Positions 10,600 through 20,524 of a stretch of 64,000 nt of DNA are shown in pieces. The notes under the pieces are model-generated. The model worked only from the letters and a program-made list of their open reading frames with translations. It was not told the DNA's origin and searched no databases. How positions within the stretch are numbered: the stretch's first letter is position 1; each line of letters starts with the position of its first letter. A program made the position numbers and the translations under genes. Source of the DNA: Caprimulgus europaeus (lineage: Eukaryota > Chordata > Aves > Caprimulgiformes > Caprimulgidae); contig OU015541.1 in assembly GCA_907165065.1 (NCBI GenBank), positions 16,489,501-16,553,500 on the forward strand, given 5' to 3'.

Positions 10600-11709
10600 T
10601 AGAAAGGCTGAACCAGCTGGGTAGATGAGGGGGGAGCAGTGGATGTTGTCTACCTTGGTTTCAGCAAGGCTTTTGATACCATATCCCACAGCATCCTTGC
10701 AGCAAAGCTTAGAAGGTGAGGGACTGACGAGTGGATGGTGAGGTGGGTTGAGAACTGGCTGACTGGCAGAGCTCAGAAGGTTGTGACCAGTGGTGCAGAA
10801 TCTGGTTGGAGGCCTGTGACCAGTGGTGTTCCCTAGAGGTGTCCCCTCAGCAAGTTTGCTGATGAAGGAGCAGTGGCTCATGCACCAGAAGGCTGCGCTG
10901 CCATTCAGTGAGACCTGGACATGATGGAGAGTTGGGTGGAAAGGAACCTGATGAGGTTGAAGTGCAGAGTCCTTCACCTGGGAAGGAATAACCCCAGGCA
11001 CCAGCACAGGTTGGGGCTGACCTGCTGGAAAGGAGCTCTGAGGAAAAGGACCTGGGAGTGCTGGTGGACAGCAGGGTGGCCATGAGTCAGAGTGTGTCCT
11101 GTGGCCAGGAAAGCCAACAGTGTCCTGGGGGGCATTAAACAGAGCGTGGCTGCAGGTCAGGGGAGGTTCTCCTCCCCCTCTGCTCTGCCCTGGTAAGGCC
11201 ACATCTGGAATATTGTGTCCAGTTCTGGGCTCCCCAGTTCAAGGGGAACAGGGATCTTCTGGAGAGAGTCCAGTGGAGGCCACAGAGATGATGAGGGGCC
11301 TGGAGCATCTCCTGTGTGAGGAGAGGCTGAGAGAGCTGGGACTGCTCAGCCTGGAGAAGAGCAGCCTGAGAGGGGATCTGATCAATGTCTGTAAATACCT
11401 GAAATGTGGGGGGCAAATGGATGGGGCCGGGCTCTTCTGGGTGGTGCCCAGTGACAGGACAGGGGGCAATGGGCACAAACTGGGACACCAGAAGTTCCAG
11501 ACAAACTTAAGGAGAAAACTTTCCTGTGAGGGTGCCGGAGCCCTGGGCCAGGCTGCCCAGAGAGGGTGTGGAGTCTCCATCTCTGGAGATGTTCAAACCC
11601 ACCTGGACACTTTCCTGTGCAACCTGGTGTAGGGAACCTGCTCTGGCAGGGGGGTTGGACTGGATGATCTCCTGAGGCCCCTTCCATCCCCACCATTCTG
11701 AGATTCTGT
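10600..11709 (+). mobile_element. CR1 LINE, 3' 1.1 kb with dead RT core
   Basis: The longest CR1 copy here. It starts in the reverse-transcriptase core: the frame from 10637 reads AVDVVYLGFSKAFDT, which is RT motif A, followed by ISHSILAAKL. The usual motif is YLDFSKAFDT, so the first aspartate, taken to be catalytic, is glycine. Stops and indels follow. The stretch between GTGTTCCCTAGAGG and TCAGCAAGTTTGC is shortened, removing RT sequence before motif C, and motif C reads FADE instead of FADD. The rest (TGGAAAGGAGCTCTGAGGAA, CCTGGGAGTGCTGGTGGACA, CTCAGCCTGGAGAAGAGCAG) follows CR1 to the tail CCATTCTGAGATTCTGTAG. It is a non-functional insertion. Confidence 0.95.
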
Positions 11710-12139
11710 AGCCACAACCTTGAAATCCAGAGGGCTGGATTCAGGTCTGGCATGGCAGGAATAACCCAGCAGCCTTACTTCCAAGAGAAGCACCTGTCAC
11801 TGAAACCAGAATCAACCTGATGAGCACTAAAACACATAATCTCTCCTCCTTGCTGTCCTCTGCTCCTGCACCAGCTCAGCTTTCCAAGCCTACATGTGCT
11901 ACCCCAGTTCTGTGTCTTCCCCAGCGTGGCTGCCTTTCCAGTGATTCAATGGTTTCCTTTTTCAGCCACCCTTGTCAATGGGAAGAGCGGGTTCTTCATT
12001 TCAGGATCCATCTCCCCAGCTCCACTCTTCCCAAGGCTTACAGAGTCATTAGAGAGGTGACTCTTTGCTTTCCAGCAGGCAGAAAGCCTCTCTGGCATCA
12101 CCCAACTGAATTAAACAGAGACATCAAAAGAACCTGTCG
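11710..12139. other. Unique DNA, nothing recognised
   Basis: Ordinary composition between the CR1 tail and the GC-rich minisatellite region. No feature seen. Confidence 0.4.
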
Positions 12140-12384
12140 AATTCAATGTGGCTCGGCGGTGAGTGGCAGTCGGAGGAGCACCGAGGCAGAACAGAGGCTC
12201 CGGCTGCTGCTGCGGCAGATTTAAAAGAGGACAAATCCCGCAGAGATTTTCCTCTTCAAGGGAAAGGAGGATGAGAGCGCAGGGGCTCAGGCAGTCCCCA
12301 ACATGCAGGATGTCACCACGCAGGAGCGCGGCAGGGCTCTGTGTCACTCGCTGCCCGCCCGCGGCCGCCGCCGTGTCCCACCGG
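12140..12384. other. GC/CpG-rich lead-in to minisatellite
   Basis: CpG frequency rises here. A donor-like GGCG|GTGAGTGG occurs at about 12157/12158 on the plus strand. No matching acceptor, convincing start codon or protein similarity is visible, so a promoter or first exon here is only possible. Confidence 0.2.
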
Positions 12385-12965
12385 GGCGCTCACACCGGCT
12401 CCCCCCTCACGCACCGCGGGTCCCGCAGGGGCGCTCACACCGGCTCCCCCCTCCCGCACCGCGGGTCCCGCCGGGGCGCTCACACCGGCTCCCCCCTCAC
12501 GCACCGCGGGTCCCGCCGGGGCGCTCACACCGGCTCCCCCTCACGCGCCGCGGGTCCCGCCGGGGCGCTCACACCGGCTCCCCCCTCACGCACCGCGGGT
12601 CCCGCCGGGGCGCTCACACCGGCTCCCCCCTCACGCACCGCGGGTCCCGCCGGGGTGCTCACACCGGCTCCCCTCTCACGCGCCGCGGGTCCCGCAGGGG
12701 CGCTCACACCGGCTCCCCTCTCACGCGCCGCGGGTCCCGCAGGGGCGCTCACACCGGCTCCCCCTCACGCGCCGCGGGTCCCACCGGGGCGCTCACACCG
12801 GCTCCCCCTCACGCGCCGCGGGTCCCACCGGGGTGCTCACACCGGCTCCCCTCTCACGCGCCGCGGGTCCCGCAGGGGCGCTCACACCGGCTCCCCCTCA
12901 CGCGCCGTGGGTCCCACCGGGGCGCTCACACCGGCTCCCCCCTCACGCGCCGCGGGTCCCGCCGG
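12385..12965. repeat. 13-copy GC-rich minisatellite (44/45 bp)
   Basis: Thirteen consecutive units begin GGCGCTCACACCGGCTCCCC and end CGCGGGTCCC plus GCCGG, GCAGG or ACCGG. Nine units are 45 bp and four are 44 bp (one C fewer in the CCCCCC run), which fills 581 bp. Variants are point differences: CACGCACC/CACGCGCC, GGCGCTC/GGTGCTC and GCAGG/GCCGG. All three plus-strand frames stay open (289-343 codons) because the unit has no stop in any frame and each 44-bp unit only shifts the frame. That, with no domain, argues against coding. Density of CpG is very high. Confidence 0.97.
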
Positions 12966-13250
12966 GCCCTGGGGTCAGCGGTGCCCCCTGCAAGGGGAGC
13001 GATGGGAGATGTGGGGTGCTCCATGCCTTGGAGGAGAGCCAGGGCAGCCGGGGCCAGGTCCTGCAGGACCCCCCGGGACCTACAGGTGCTTTCCTGGCCA
13101 TGGTGGGCGTGTGGCCCTCCCCCACTCGTGTGCTTCCTTTCCACTCAGCTCAACGCAACTCTCTGGTTATAAACACACTCAATTCTCTTCCTGAGTCAGG
13201 GCCACACTCCTCCATCCCTCAGCCTGCAGGCAGGTTAGATATGCAACACG
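12966..13250. other. Unique flank of minisatellite
   Basis: Composition falls from GC-rich to average. Nothing recognised. Confidence 0.4.
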
Positions 13251-13620
13251 AAACTGCAGTGAATCCATAAAGCAGCCTGCCTCGATGCCAAATGTGAACT
13301 TACATGAATATAAATCAGGCAGGCTCTGATACACAAGGTTGCTGTGACAGGGATACTTCAGAGTGTTTCAGTTAATTAGTGCTTAATTAACTTAAATGCC
13401 TTGAAAAACTCTACAAGCCATACAAGTTGGTCTGTATGTTGTCACTCACAAGCCCCACCTGTTTAGGCATCTTTTTGCTTAAAGGGAAGCTGCAAAGTGA
13501 AAGGAATGATTAACTCGACCTCTGTAATCCCCTCATCACGTCTCAGGAGATGCTTTTTAATATCAACTCTTCCAAGATGAAACATATGGAGATACCAGGG
13601 ATGAAAGAGAGTCTGTAATG
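13251..13620. promoter_or_regulatory. AT-rich block with TTAATTA words, candidate element
   Basis: Non-repetitive DNA with TTACATGAATATAAATCAGG, TTTCAGTTAATTAGTGC, TTAATTAACTTAAATGCC and TGCTTTTTAATATC. Homeodomain-type TAATTA cores occur in both orientations within 30 bp near 13370-13392. No open frame of interest. It stands out sharply against the adjacent GC-rich minisatellite. Confidence 0.35.
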
Positions 13621-15095
13621 TGGTGGTGGCTCAAGTCACTCTCTGAAAGCCTGAGATGCCTGATGGCTGGAGAAGGCTGTCAGGGGCACGGTGCGATGGG
13701 GAGGGACGGCTGTGAGAGCCCAGGCCATCAGAGGGTGCTCAGGGCTTGGGTGGTGGAAATCAGCCCCTTCCACCGGGCTGGTGTGTGGTCCACAGATGTC
13801 CCAGCCAGGCTGCAGCTGGGGAGGTGCAGGCAGGACCATGGGTGCCTGCAGATGGGCAGCCTGAGCCTTTTCTGAGCACTGGCACTGAAACCAGGGGTGC
13901 GATGGGGACTGGGTGCTGGGGGGGTCCTCCCTACCTCGTGGGAGCTGTGGTATCCTCAGAACACAAGGGTGGATCCCAACCTGAGCATGACAGTGTGAAG
14001 CTGAGGCTCCTACTTTCCAGACTCCCACTACACTTGCTGGAGCCCCACGACCTTCTCTTGCTTTGCTTCCCCTGAGTGTGACTCTGGCTTGCAGCACCCA
14101 TGCAGAGCCAGGCTGTCTCTCACAGCCAGAGGTGTCTGATGCTGCATCAACAACCCACTGGCCCCTGGAGGGAAGGTTACTGTCACCAGTAAGCACCATG
14201 GGCAAAGGGGGGCATAAAGGATAGTAAAGGATGGAACAATCCTCCTTGATCTTCATGCGGATGTCAGACACCACCAGCCCAGAAGACCTCCTGCAGGCAA
14301 CAGCCAAGGGAGAAACCCAGAGCTGGCACATGGAGCAAGAGCTCAGGAAAAGAACAAAGGAGATCAAGGGAGAAGAACAACATCTTTCAAGAGGAAGGGT
14401 TGCCACATGGTGGTCACCAGCTGGAGGCAGGGTGCAGCTTGTCCCCCTTCTCTCCATTACAGCACACAGAGCCCCACAGCAGCTCCTGCACCCTAGGCAA
14501 GGCAGCTGCTGCCCCAGGAGCAGGTCTGGGTGAATAAACAGCCGGACAACATCCAAGGACAAACCCAAAACATGGTGGCAAGAATTACAGAAACCCTTTT
14601 GGTTGATGAGAACTCCCAAATTCACAGCAGTTTCTCCCAGGAGGTCACTGTGTGACCACAGGAGTCACCACACGCAGTCACCCGAGCAGACTGGGGGAGG
14701 CAGTGAGAGCCAGGCTCCCTGCATGGGAACCCAGCCAGCATCGCTCCGGGGCACCCTGCTGCCACCCATCACCCAGTTAGCTTGGTATGAAATGGAAAAA
14801 GCAGCAACAGCTGGAGATGAAATCTTGTTTTCTGGGGAAAATATGAATAAAATAGAATGTAGCTGCTGTGAGAATGAGTTTATCCTGCATCAGGCCCTTG
14901 TTACCGCTCTGGCGTGGCCTCTGTCACACCACAGAAGGTAGGTGAGGTTAACATGTGCTTCTCCCTGTCCATTCTTCTGCCACAGCCAACTGTCCACAGA
15001 AGAAGGCAGCACTGAGAGCTGCCACCATAGCTGTGGGCCTGCAGCTGTCCAAGGCAGAAGGTGCAAGTTTTTAATCATGGTCATTTCCAGTGACG
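13621..15095. other. Unique DNA, nothing recognised
   Basis: A minus-strand frame of 329 codons spans about 13636-14625. It has no recognisable motif, no splice context and ordinary noncoding composition, so I do not call it. No repeat family recognised. Confidence 0.4.
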
Positions 15096-15893
15096 GATTC
15101 AGAATCAGAATCCCAGAGTTGCCTGGATTGGAAAAGACCTTTAAGGTCATTGAGTCCCATCATGAACCCAGCACTGACCAGTCCCCACTGACCCATGTCC
15201 CTCAGCACTGTGTCTACACGACTCTTAATCCCTCCAGGGATGGGGACTCCACCACTGCCCTGGGCAACCCCTGCCAATGCCTCAGAACCCTTTCAGCAAA
15301 GAAATTCTTCCTCACATCCCATCTCAACTGCCCTGGGCACAACTGGAGCCCATTTCCTCTTGGCCTGTCCCTTGGTCCTTGGTTGAACAGACCCACCCCC
15401 ACCTCTCTGCACCCTCCTGTCAGGGACTTGGACAGAGCCAGAAGGTCTCCCCTCAGCCTCCTTTTCTCCAGGCTCAGCACCCCCAGTTCCCTCAGCCGGG
15501 AACTCAGCACACTTGTGCTCCAGACCCTTCCCCAGCTCCGTTCCCTTCTCTGGACACGCTCCAGCACCTCCAGGTCCTTCTTGGACTCAGGGGCCCAACA
15601 CTGAACCCAGAACTCGAGCTGCGGCCTCACCAGTGCCCAGTGCAGGGGGAAGAGAACTTCCCTGCTCCTACTGGCCACACCAGTGCTGATCCAGGCCAGG
15701 ATGCCCTTGGCCTTCTTGACCACCTGGGCACTCTGCTGGCTCATGTTCAGCTGCTGTCCATCAATACCCCCAGGTCCCTCTCTGCTGAGCAGCTCTCCAG
15801 CCACTCCTCCCCAAGCCTGTAGTGCTACTGGGGGTTGTTGTGACCCAAGTGCAGGACCCAGCACTTGGCCTTGTTGAAACTCATGGAATCCAT
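15096..15893 (-). mobile_element. CR1 LINE, 3' 0.8 kb with long residual ORF
   Basis: Antisense CR1. Its 3' end is at the left (GATTCAGAATCAGAATCCC), and at the right it breaks off within the region that in intact elements encodes MRFNKAKCRVLHLGHNNP. The minus frame is open for over 200 codons of reverse-transcriptase C-terminal region, with blocks LNMSQQSAQVVKKAKGILAW, VASRSREVLFPLHWALVRP, LEVLERVQRR, LSLEKRRLRGDLLALSKSL, RDRPRGNGLQL and VRKNFFAERVLRHWQGLPR. Upstream of LNMSQQ the frame is wrong for CR1, so a frameshift lies near 15760-15780. The 5' end is missing and the copy is not functional. It belongs to the same subfamily as the copies at 19112 and 63586. Confidence 0.95.
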
Positions 15894-16615
15894 TGACAAA
15901 GGACAAACCAAGGCTCTGTTGGCCTCTCGCAGTCATGTCTCCTGCAAGCTGCCCTCCCCAAGTCCTTGCAAGCAAAATGCTGACCAGAAATTGTAGCTAT
16001 AGGGCTGCCCATCCCACCTTCCCCTGCCCTCTCCAGACTGCACCCCTGTCACCAACCAGGTGTCTCCAGAGAATGGAGAAGCCTCCACTGTCCCCAGGGT
16101 GGGATGCTGACAGGGTTCTGGGCACTGCCCAGCTGCCTGCAGTGGGGGCACCAGGCACACAAGACAGGTGAGGGCTCAGATGAGGGGCTACCACTAGCCA
16201 AGGTTGCAGAGGAGCTTCTGGTGGCCACCTTGAGCCAAGGGGGAACCCAGGGAGATCCAGGCAGGATTTCCTGATGGGTCCATACCAAGACTGGCACTCA
16301 TGGCTCACACCAAGGCCCTCCCAGTTGGGAAGGAGGACAGGCAGTGTGGGGAGAAGCAAGCACATGGTCAGCTACAGAGCAGTCATGGACCAGGGAGTCG
16401 GGAGTGCCCGGGTGAGGACATGGCACTGAGCTGTCAGCTTGTTTGTGAGTCTGAGCCCAGAATGATCCATCACTGGACAAAACAGGTCCTAATCCTATTT
16501 CTACGCTGTAGCAGTGAATGTGCCCTACAATACCCAGGGTGGCTTTTACAGGGAGAGAGACATTGCACACAGAGAGGGAAAAACCACTCAGAGTGCAGCA
16601 GACAAACTGCCACGA
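15894..16615. other. Unique DNA, nothing recognised
   Basis: No gene or repeat recognised between the two CR1 pieces. Confidence 0.4.
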
Positions 16616-16740
16616 GGGCTGGAGAGGATGACTTATGGGCAGAGACTAAGGGAATTTAATTTGTAGAGCCTAGAAAGATGATGCCTGAGGGGGAACATGA
16701 TAACACTGTATAAATATCTAAAGGGCAGTTGTACTAAGAA
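16616..16740 (+). mobile_element. Old diverged CR1 fragment
   Basis: GGCTGGAGAGGATGACTTAT, AGAGCCTAGAAAGATGATGC, GGGGGAACATGATAACACTG and TATAAATATCTAAAGGGCAG follow the CR1 order (…GAGAGGATG…AGCCTGGAGAAGA…GGGGGA…TATAAATACCTAAAGGG…). Spacing and substitutions differ strongly from the other copies, consistent with an ancient CR1/L3-like lineage. The match fades after GAAGGGGAAAAAAAG. Confidence 0.65.
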
Positions 16741-18019
16741 GGGGAAAAAAAGTGACGCACGCACCAGCCGTGGGAGTGATGTGATGGACCAGGGAAGGGA
16801 ACAGTTCCCAAGGGAGCACGGTGGGCTGGTGGAGCCGGTGGGCAGAGAGCAGCACAGCGAGCTGGCAGCCTGCATGGGGTTTCCAGCCGTGGCCAGGGCT
16901 GAAGCAAGGAGGATTGGGAAGGAGCAGCGTGGTGCAAGCAGCAAGGGAGGTGTCCATGGCCCTTGCATGGGATGGGTATGGCTGCACTGCACGGGGGACA
17001 GGGTGACACCATCCAAAATGCAGCATCCAAGTCCCTAATCCTTCCTGGCACAGCATGCCCAGAGCCTCAGGCTGACCTGCTTCTGTCCTGGCTGTCAGGA
17101 TCCCATCCAGGCAGCCCTAGGCTGGGGTCACTTTTTGGGTGTCCTTGGAGCAGATGAAGATGACATCCCTGGGCTTGGCTGTTTGAGAAGAGCACAACAA
17201 CCACAGTGGTCCCAAAATGGAGAAAGGAGTGAGGGACATGGATGTCTGTGTTCCTGCCCCCTTCTCTGCTCTCCTTTGCAAATTTCAGTTGCTTTTTACA
17301 ATGACATTTTCTGCTTCTTCTTAAAAGAAAAAAAAAATTAAAAAAAGATTTTCTCTCTGCCGTTGCCATGTGAAAAACCCACACAAACAACAGGAAAAAC
17401 TGGCTACCTCTATGCAGAGCCCAGCACAGAGACTGCAGAGCGACTGTCACACGGGCAGCAGCCTAAAAAAACAGGGAGAAAAATAGATTTTTCCCTTCAG
17501 CCCTCTCAGACACATGACTTGGAGACTTATTATAGTAATCACAGGCAAAACATTTTTTCAGAGGAGAGGCCAGTCTCCATTTGTTTCCTCCTTACACTGA
17601 TGAAGTCCCTTCACCAATTTAAATGGGGCAGATCCTGCTTTCAGCTCTCCTTGTTCTGAGCTGAGCAGCTGCTCAGGAACAAATCTCCCTGGCGTGAGGA
17701 ACCCCCCAGACGTGGGTCCTTGCCGTGAGGGAAGGCCAGGCCGTGGGGCAGAGCCTTTGTGAGGTGGTGTGCAGTCGAACCTGCCATTAATTGCTCTCCA
17801 CCTATTACAGTTTCCTTGGCTCAGAGCCCCCAGCACTCCTTACACACCACCAGTTTACCAAACAACGTGGCTCAGAACCCCTCAGCTGTGTGTGCTGGGG
17901 GCTCCCCTCCTCCAGTGAGTGCCTGGGGAACAGCCGAGGTGCCACCATGCACATCCACCCGCCCTGGCGCCCGGGGGGTGACTCTGGAGGCAGGCTGAGC
18001 TCCAGCAGAGGATGAGCCT
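16741..18019. other. Unique DNA with an A-rich run
   Basis: An A-rich tract lies at 17325-17348 (AAAGAAAAAAAAAATTAAAA). No processed gene copy was recognised to its left, so it is not clearly a retrotransposed tail. Otherwise featureless. Confidence 0.4.
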
Positions 18020-18260
18020 TTTGGATGATTCTCCTTGCTTTAGCTTATCTCCAAAGGGCTTAAAACAAGAACATGTTTGGATCTTCACATCTCCAAGTGC
18101 ATCTGTAATTACCCAAGTTACCAGGGGTATATGGATCTGAGATGCCGATACTCTGCTGAAGCTCAGCGCCCGTTAATTCCTGCCCAGCCAGCTGTGGGTT
18201 GTCATGGAGACTGCATCTGTCACCCATTTGTTCACAGGCCTTTAAATAACCCAGGCTAGC
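18020..18260. promoter_or_regulatory. AT-rich block, candidate element
   Basis: Non-repetitive sequence with GCTTTAGCTTATCTCCAAAG, CATCTGTAATTACCCAAG, CGCCCGTTAATTCCTGCCC and GGCCTTTAAATAACCC in GC-rich surroundings. Role inferred only from composition. Confidence 0.28.
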
Positions 18261-19111
18261 CAGACCTCTCCTGTTTTGATGCGTGCCCATCCCAGATTTT
18301 GCTCTCCCCTCTTTTCTTTTATGCCAGGAAGGTGGGTGATTCCCACTGGAGGTGCCAGAGGTGCTGCTGTGCAGCCACCAGATCTGTCCAAGCCAGCCCT
18401 CCTCCCTCCTGCCCTGGAGGGGACCCAGGGGGTTTTGTGCATGGGAGGTACTTCAGCCCTGGTGGGCTTGAAGCAGGAATGGGTATTGGCCCAGGAGCAG
18501 AGATGTTCCATGCTGAAGTTATCCTGACTCATACCAAAGGCTGTTCTGGATTTCCACCACTAATCACGAGTAGACACATGTCTACAGCTGAAACCAAAGC
18601 TGTTCTGGGCCAGACTAATCCCTTCCCCATCCCAGGCTTTATGTGATGGTGTCCATATGGATTCTCCCTACACCTTCTGCCTAGAGCTCAGTGACTGTGA
18701 ACCACCAGCTCCTTCTCTGCTGTGCTGCATCCGTGGTGCAGACACCTGCCAGGATCCTCACCAAGGTGAGGGATTTGAAGGGATGCTCAGCTGGGGTGGC
18801 CCCAGGAAATGCCCTGGTCATTGCTATGGACCCACCTCGCAGGATTCACCTTTATTTTCTGACACAGGGGTACAAGAGTCGCTTGCACTCTCAGCTCACC
18901 ACTGGGACAGGAGCCAGAGCAAGGGCAGCACAGGAGGGTGCTCAACTTCCCTGGCTCTGTGCTTCCAGCCCCTTACAGAGCACCAGTTTGCCTGGGATGC
19001 AAGTGGGGCCATCACAGCCCCAGAAGAGAGCAGGTCTGGGGGGCTGAGAGCTGGCAGCGTTGTCCCCCTGCACACACCCCCTTCTCACAGGGGGAAGAGA
19101 GAAGTTAAATT
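18261..19111. other. Unique DNA, nothing recognised
   Basis: Ordinary GC-rich sequence up to the next CR1 copy. No feature seen. Confidence 0.4.
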
Positions 19112-19600
19112 CACAGAATCACAGAATCCCAGCATTGCCTCGATTGGAAAAGCCCTCTAAGGTCATTGAGTCCCATCATGAACCCAACACTGACCAGTCC
19201 CCACTGACCCCTGTCCCTCAGCACTGTGTCTACATGACTCTTCAATCCCTCCAGGGATGGGGACTCCACCCCTGCCCTGGGCAACCCCTTCCAATGCCTC
19301 AGAACCCTTTCAGCAAAGAAATTCTTCCTCACATCCCATCTCAACTGCCCTGGCCACAACTGGAGCCCATTTCCTCTGGTCCTGTCCCTTGGTCCTTGGT
19401 TGAACAGACCCACCCCCACCTCTCTGCACCCTCCTTGCAGGGAGTTGGACAGAGCCAGAAGGTTTCCCCTCAGCCTCCTTTTCTCCAGGCTCAGCACCCC
19501 CAGTTCCCTCAGCCGGGAACTCAGCACACTTGTGCTCCAGACCCTTCCCCAGCTCCGTTGCCTTCTCTGGACACGCTCCAGCACCTCCAGGTCCTTCTTG
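19112..19600 (-). mobile_element. CR1 LINE, 3' 0.49 kb
   Basis: Antisense CR1 nearly identical to the 3' half of the copy at 15096. Its 3' end carries two octamers (TCACAGAATCACAGAATCCC on the plus strand). The minus frame encodes LERVQRRQRSWGRVWST, LSLEKRRLRGNLLALSNSL and VRKNFFAERVLRHWKGLPR, the C-terminal part of the reverse-transcriptase ORF. It is cut at the right immediately after the block GGTCCTTCTTG, beyond which the sequence is unrelated. Confidence 0.95.
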
Positions 19601-19712
19601 TGGTGAAGAATTCACAACATCTCTTAAGGGCAGCAACCCAGCAAGGCAGAGGAAGCCTGGTGTCCAGCACCCAGGGCAGGCAGAGAGAAGGCCAGTGTCC
19701 TTCCCACGGGGG

Positions 19713-19788
19713 GATGCCACTTGCTTTGTGACCCTGAGTCAGTCTCAGCTATCCAGGCTTTTCTCAGCATGCCTCAGTTTCCCTTTTG
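19713..19788 (+). mobile_element. MIR-like SINE remnant
   Basis: GATGCCACTTGCTTTGTGAC, CCTGAGTCAGTCTCAGCT and GCATGCCTCAGTTTCCC match in order the MIR core (…GCCACTTACTAGCTGTGTGACC…CTCTGTGCCTCAGTTTCCTC…), with a small insertion in the middle. It is short and diverged. Confidence 0.5.
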
Positions 19789-20489
19789 CCCTGCTGAACT
19801 GGCTTGTAGAAGGACTGGCAAGCTCTCTTCACTCATCCCTGGATGAAACCCTGGGACAGGAGGTGCTGCTGAGGCAGTGTGTTCTGTGCCACTGAACAAC
19901 AGCCTTAGGCTGTTTCCAGCAGCCAGGGGTGGGGGAGAGTGTTTGAGCCCTTGGGCAAGGCAGACAATTTATAGCCTGATGCTAAAAAGAACAACAGTGA
20001 CAACAGAGTGACACCAGGGCAAGCATCACTCTTCATTTGATGGCAATGGATGAAGAGGGCTGTGGACGTGTGCACGCTGCCCTGGGCCGTCCTGGGACAC
20101 CTCTGGTTTCATGGTCCAGAGCCGTTTCTGAAGGCTCTGCCCTCGCTCCCCAGCCTGAGCAGAGCTCCCCTGGGACACACAGACACAGGCAGCAGCAGCA
20201 GCAGCTCACACCCCTCTGCCAAAAGGAAACTGGACCCATTCAGCACAATCCTCCAAGAGCCTGACTGAGTGAGTGGAGCTTTTCAAAGGCTGCTGCAGAG
20301 GGTGTGAGCATGGGGAAACGAGGTACCTTTTGGTACTGAGGATCATCAGTAGCTAAACCAAAAGCTGGACCTACAACATTTTTCTTGGAAGCCCATGAAG
20401 GCTTCACCACTTCATTCTCCAGAGCCACATCACTTTCCTTCTACCTTACTACATTGCTTCTCCCATACTTTGATTTTAGCTTTTTCAGT
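19789..20489. other. Unique DNA, nothing recognised
   Basis: No gene or repeat seen. A short CAGCAGCAGCAGCAG run is at about 20191-20206. Confidence 0.4.
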
Positions 20490-20524
20490 TAAAATAAATA
20501 AACTAACTAAATAAATAAATAAAG
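20490..20524. repeat. (TAAA)n simple repeat
   Basis: AAAATAAATAAACTAACTAA followed by ATAAATAAATAAA, an imperfect tetranucleotide run. Confidence 0.85.

Noticed and set aside
12163-13270. Three overlapping plus-strand frames of 289-343 codons
   Set aside because: All three frames are open through the same 13-unit minisatellite. Units of 44 bp shift the frame without penalty, so no frame is favoured.
13636-14625. 329-codon minus-strand open frame
   Set aside because: No recognisable domain, no splice context, and composition like its surroundings. A single long frame of this size is expected by chance in 64 kb of GC-rich DNA.
17325-17348. Poly(A) tail of a processed gene copy
   Set aside because: No gene-derived sequence was recognised to the left, and no flanking duplication is visible.
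20191-20206. CAG repeat as a coding polyglutamine tract
   Set aside because: Only about five units, with no supported exon around it.
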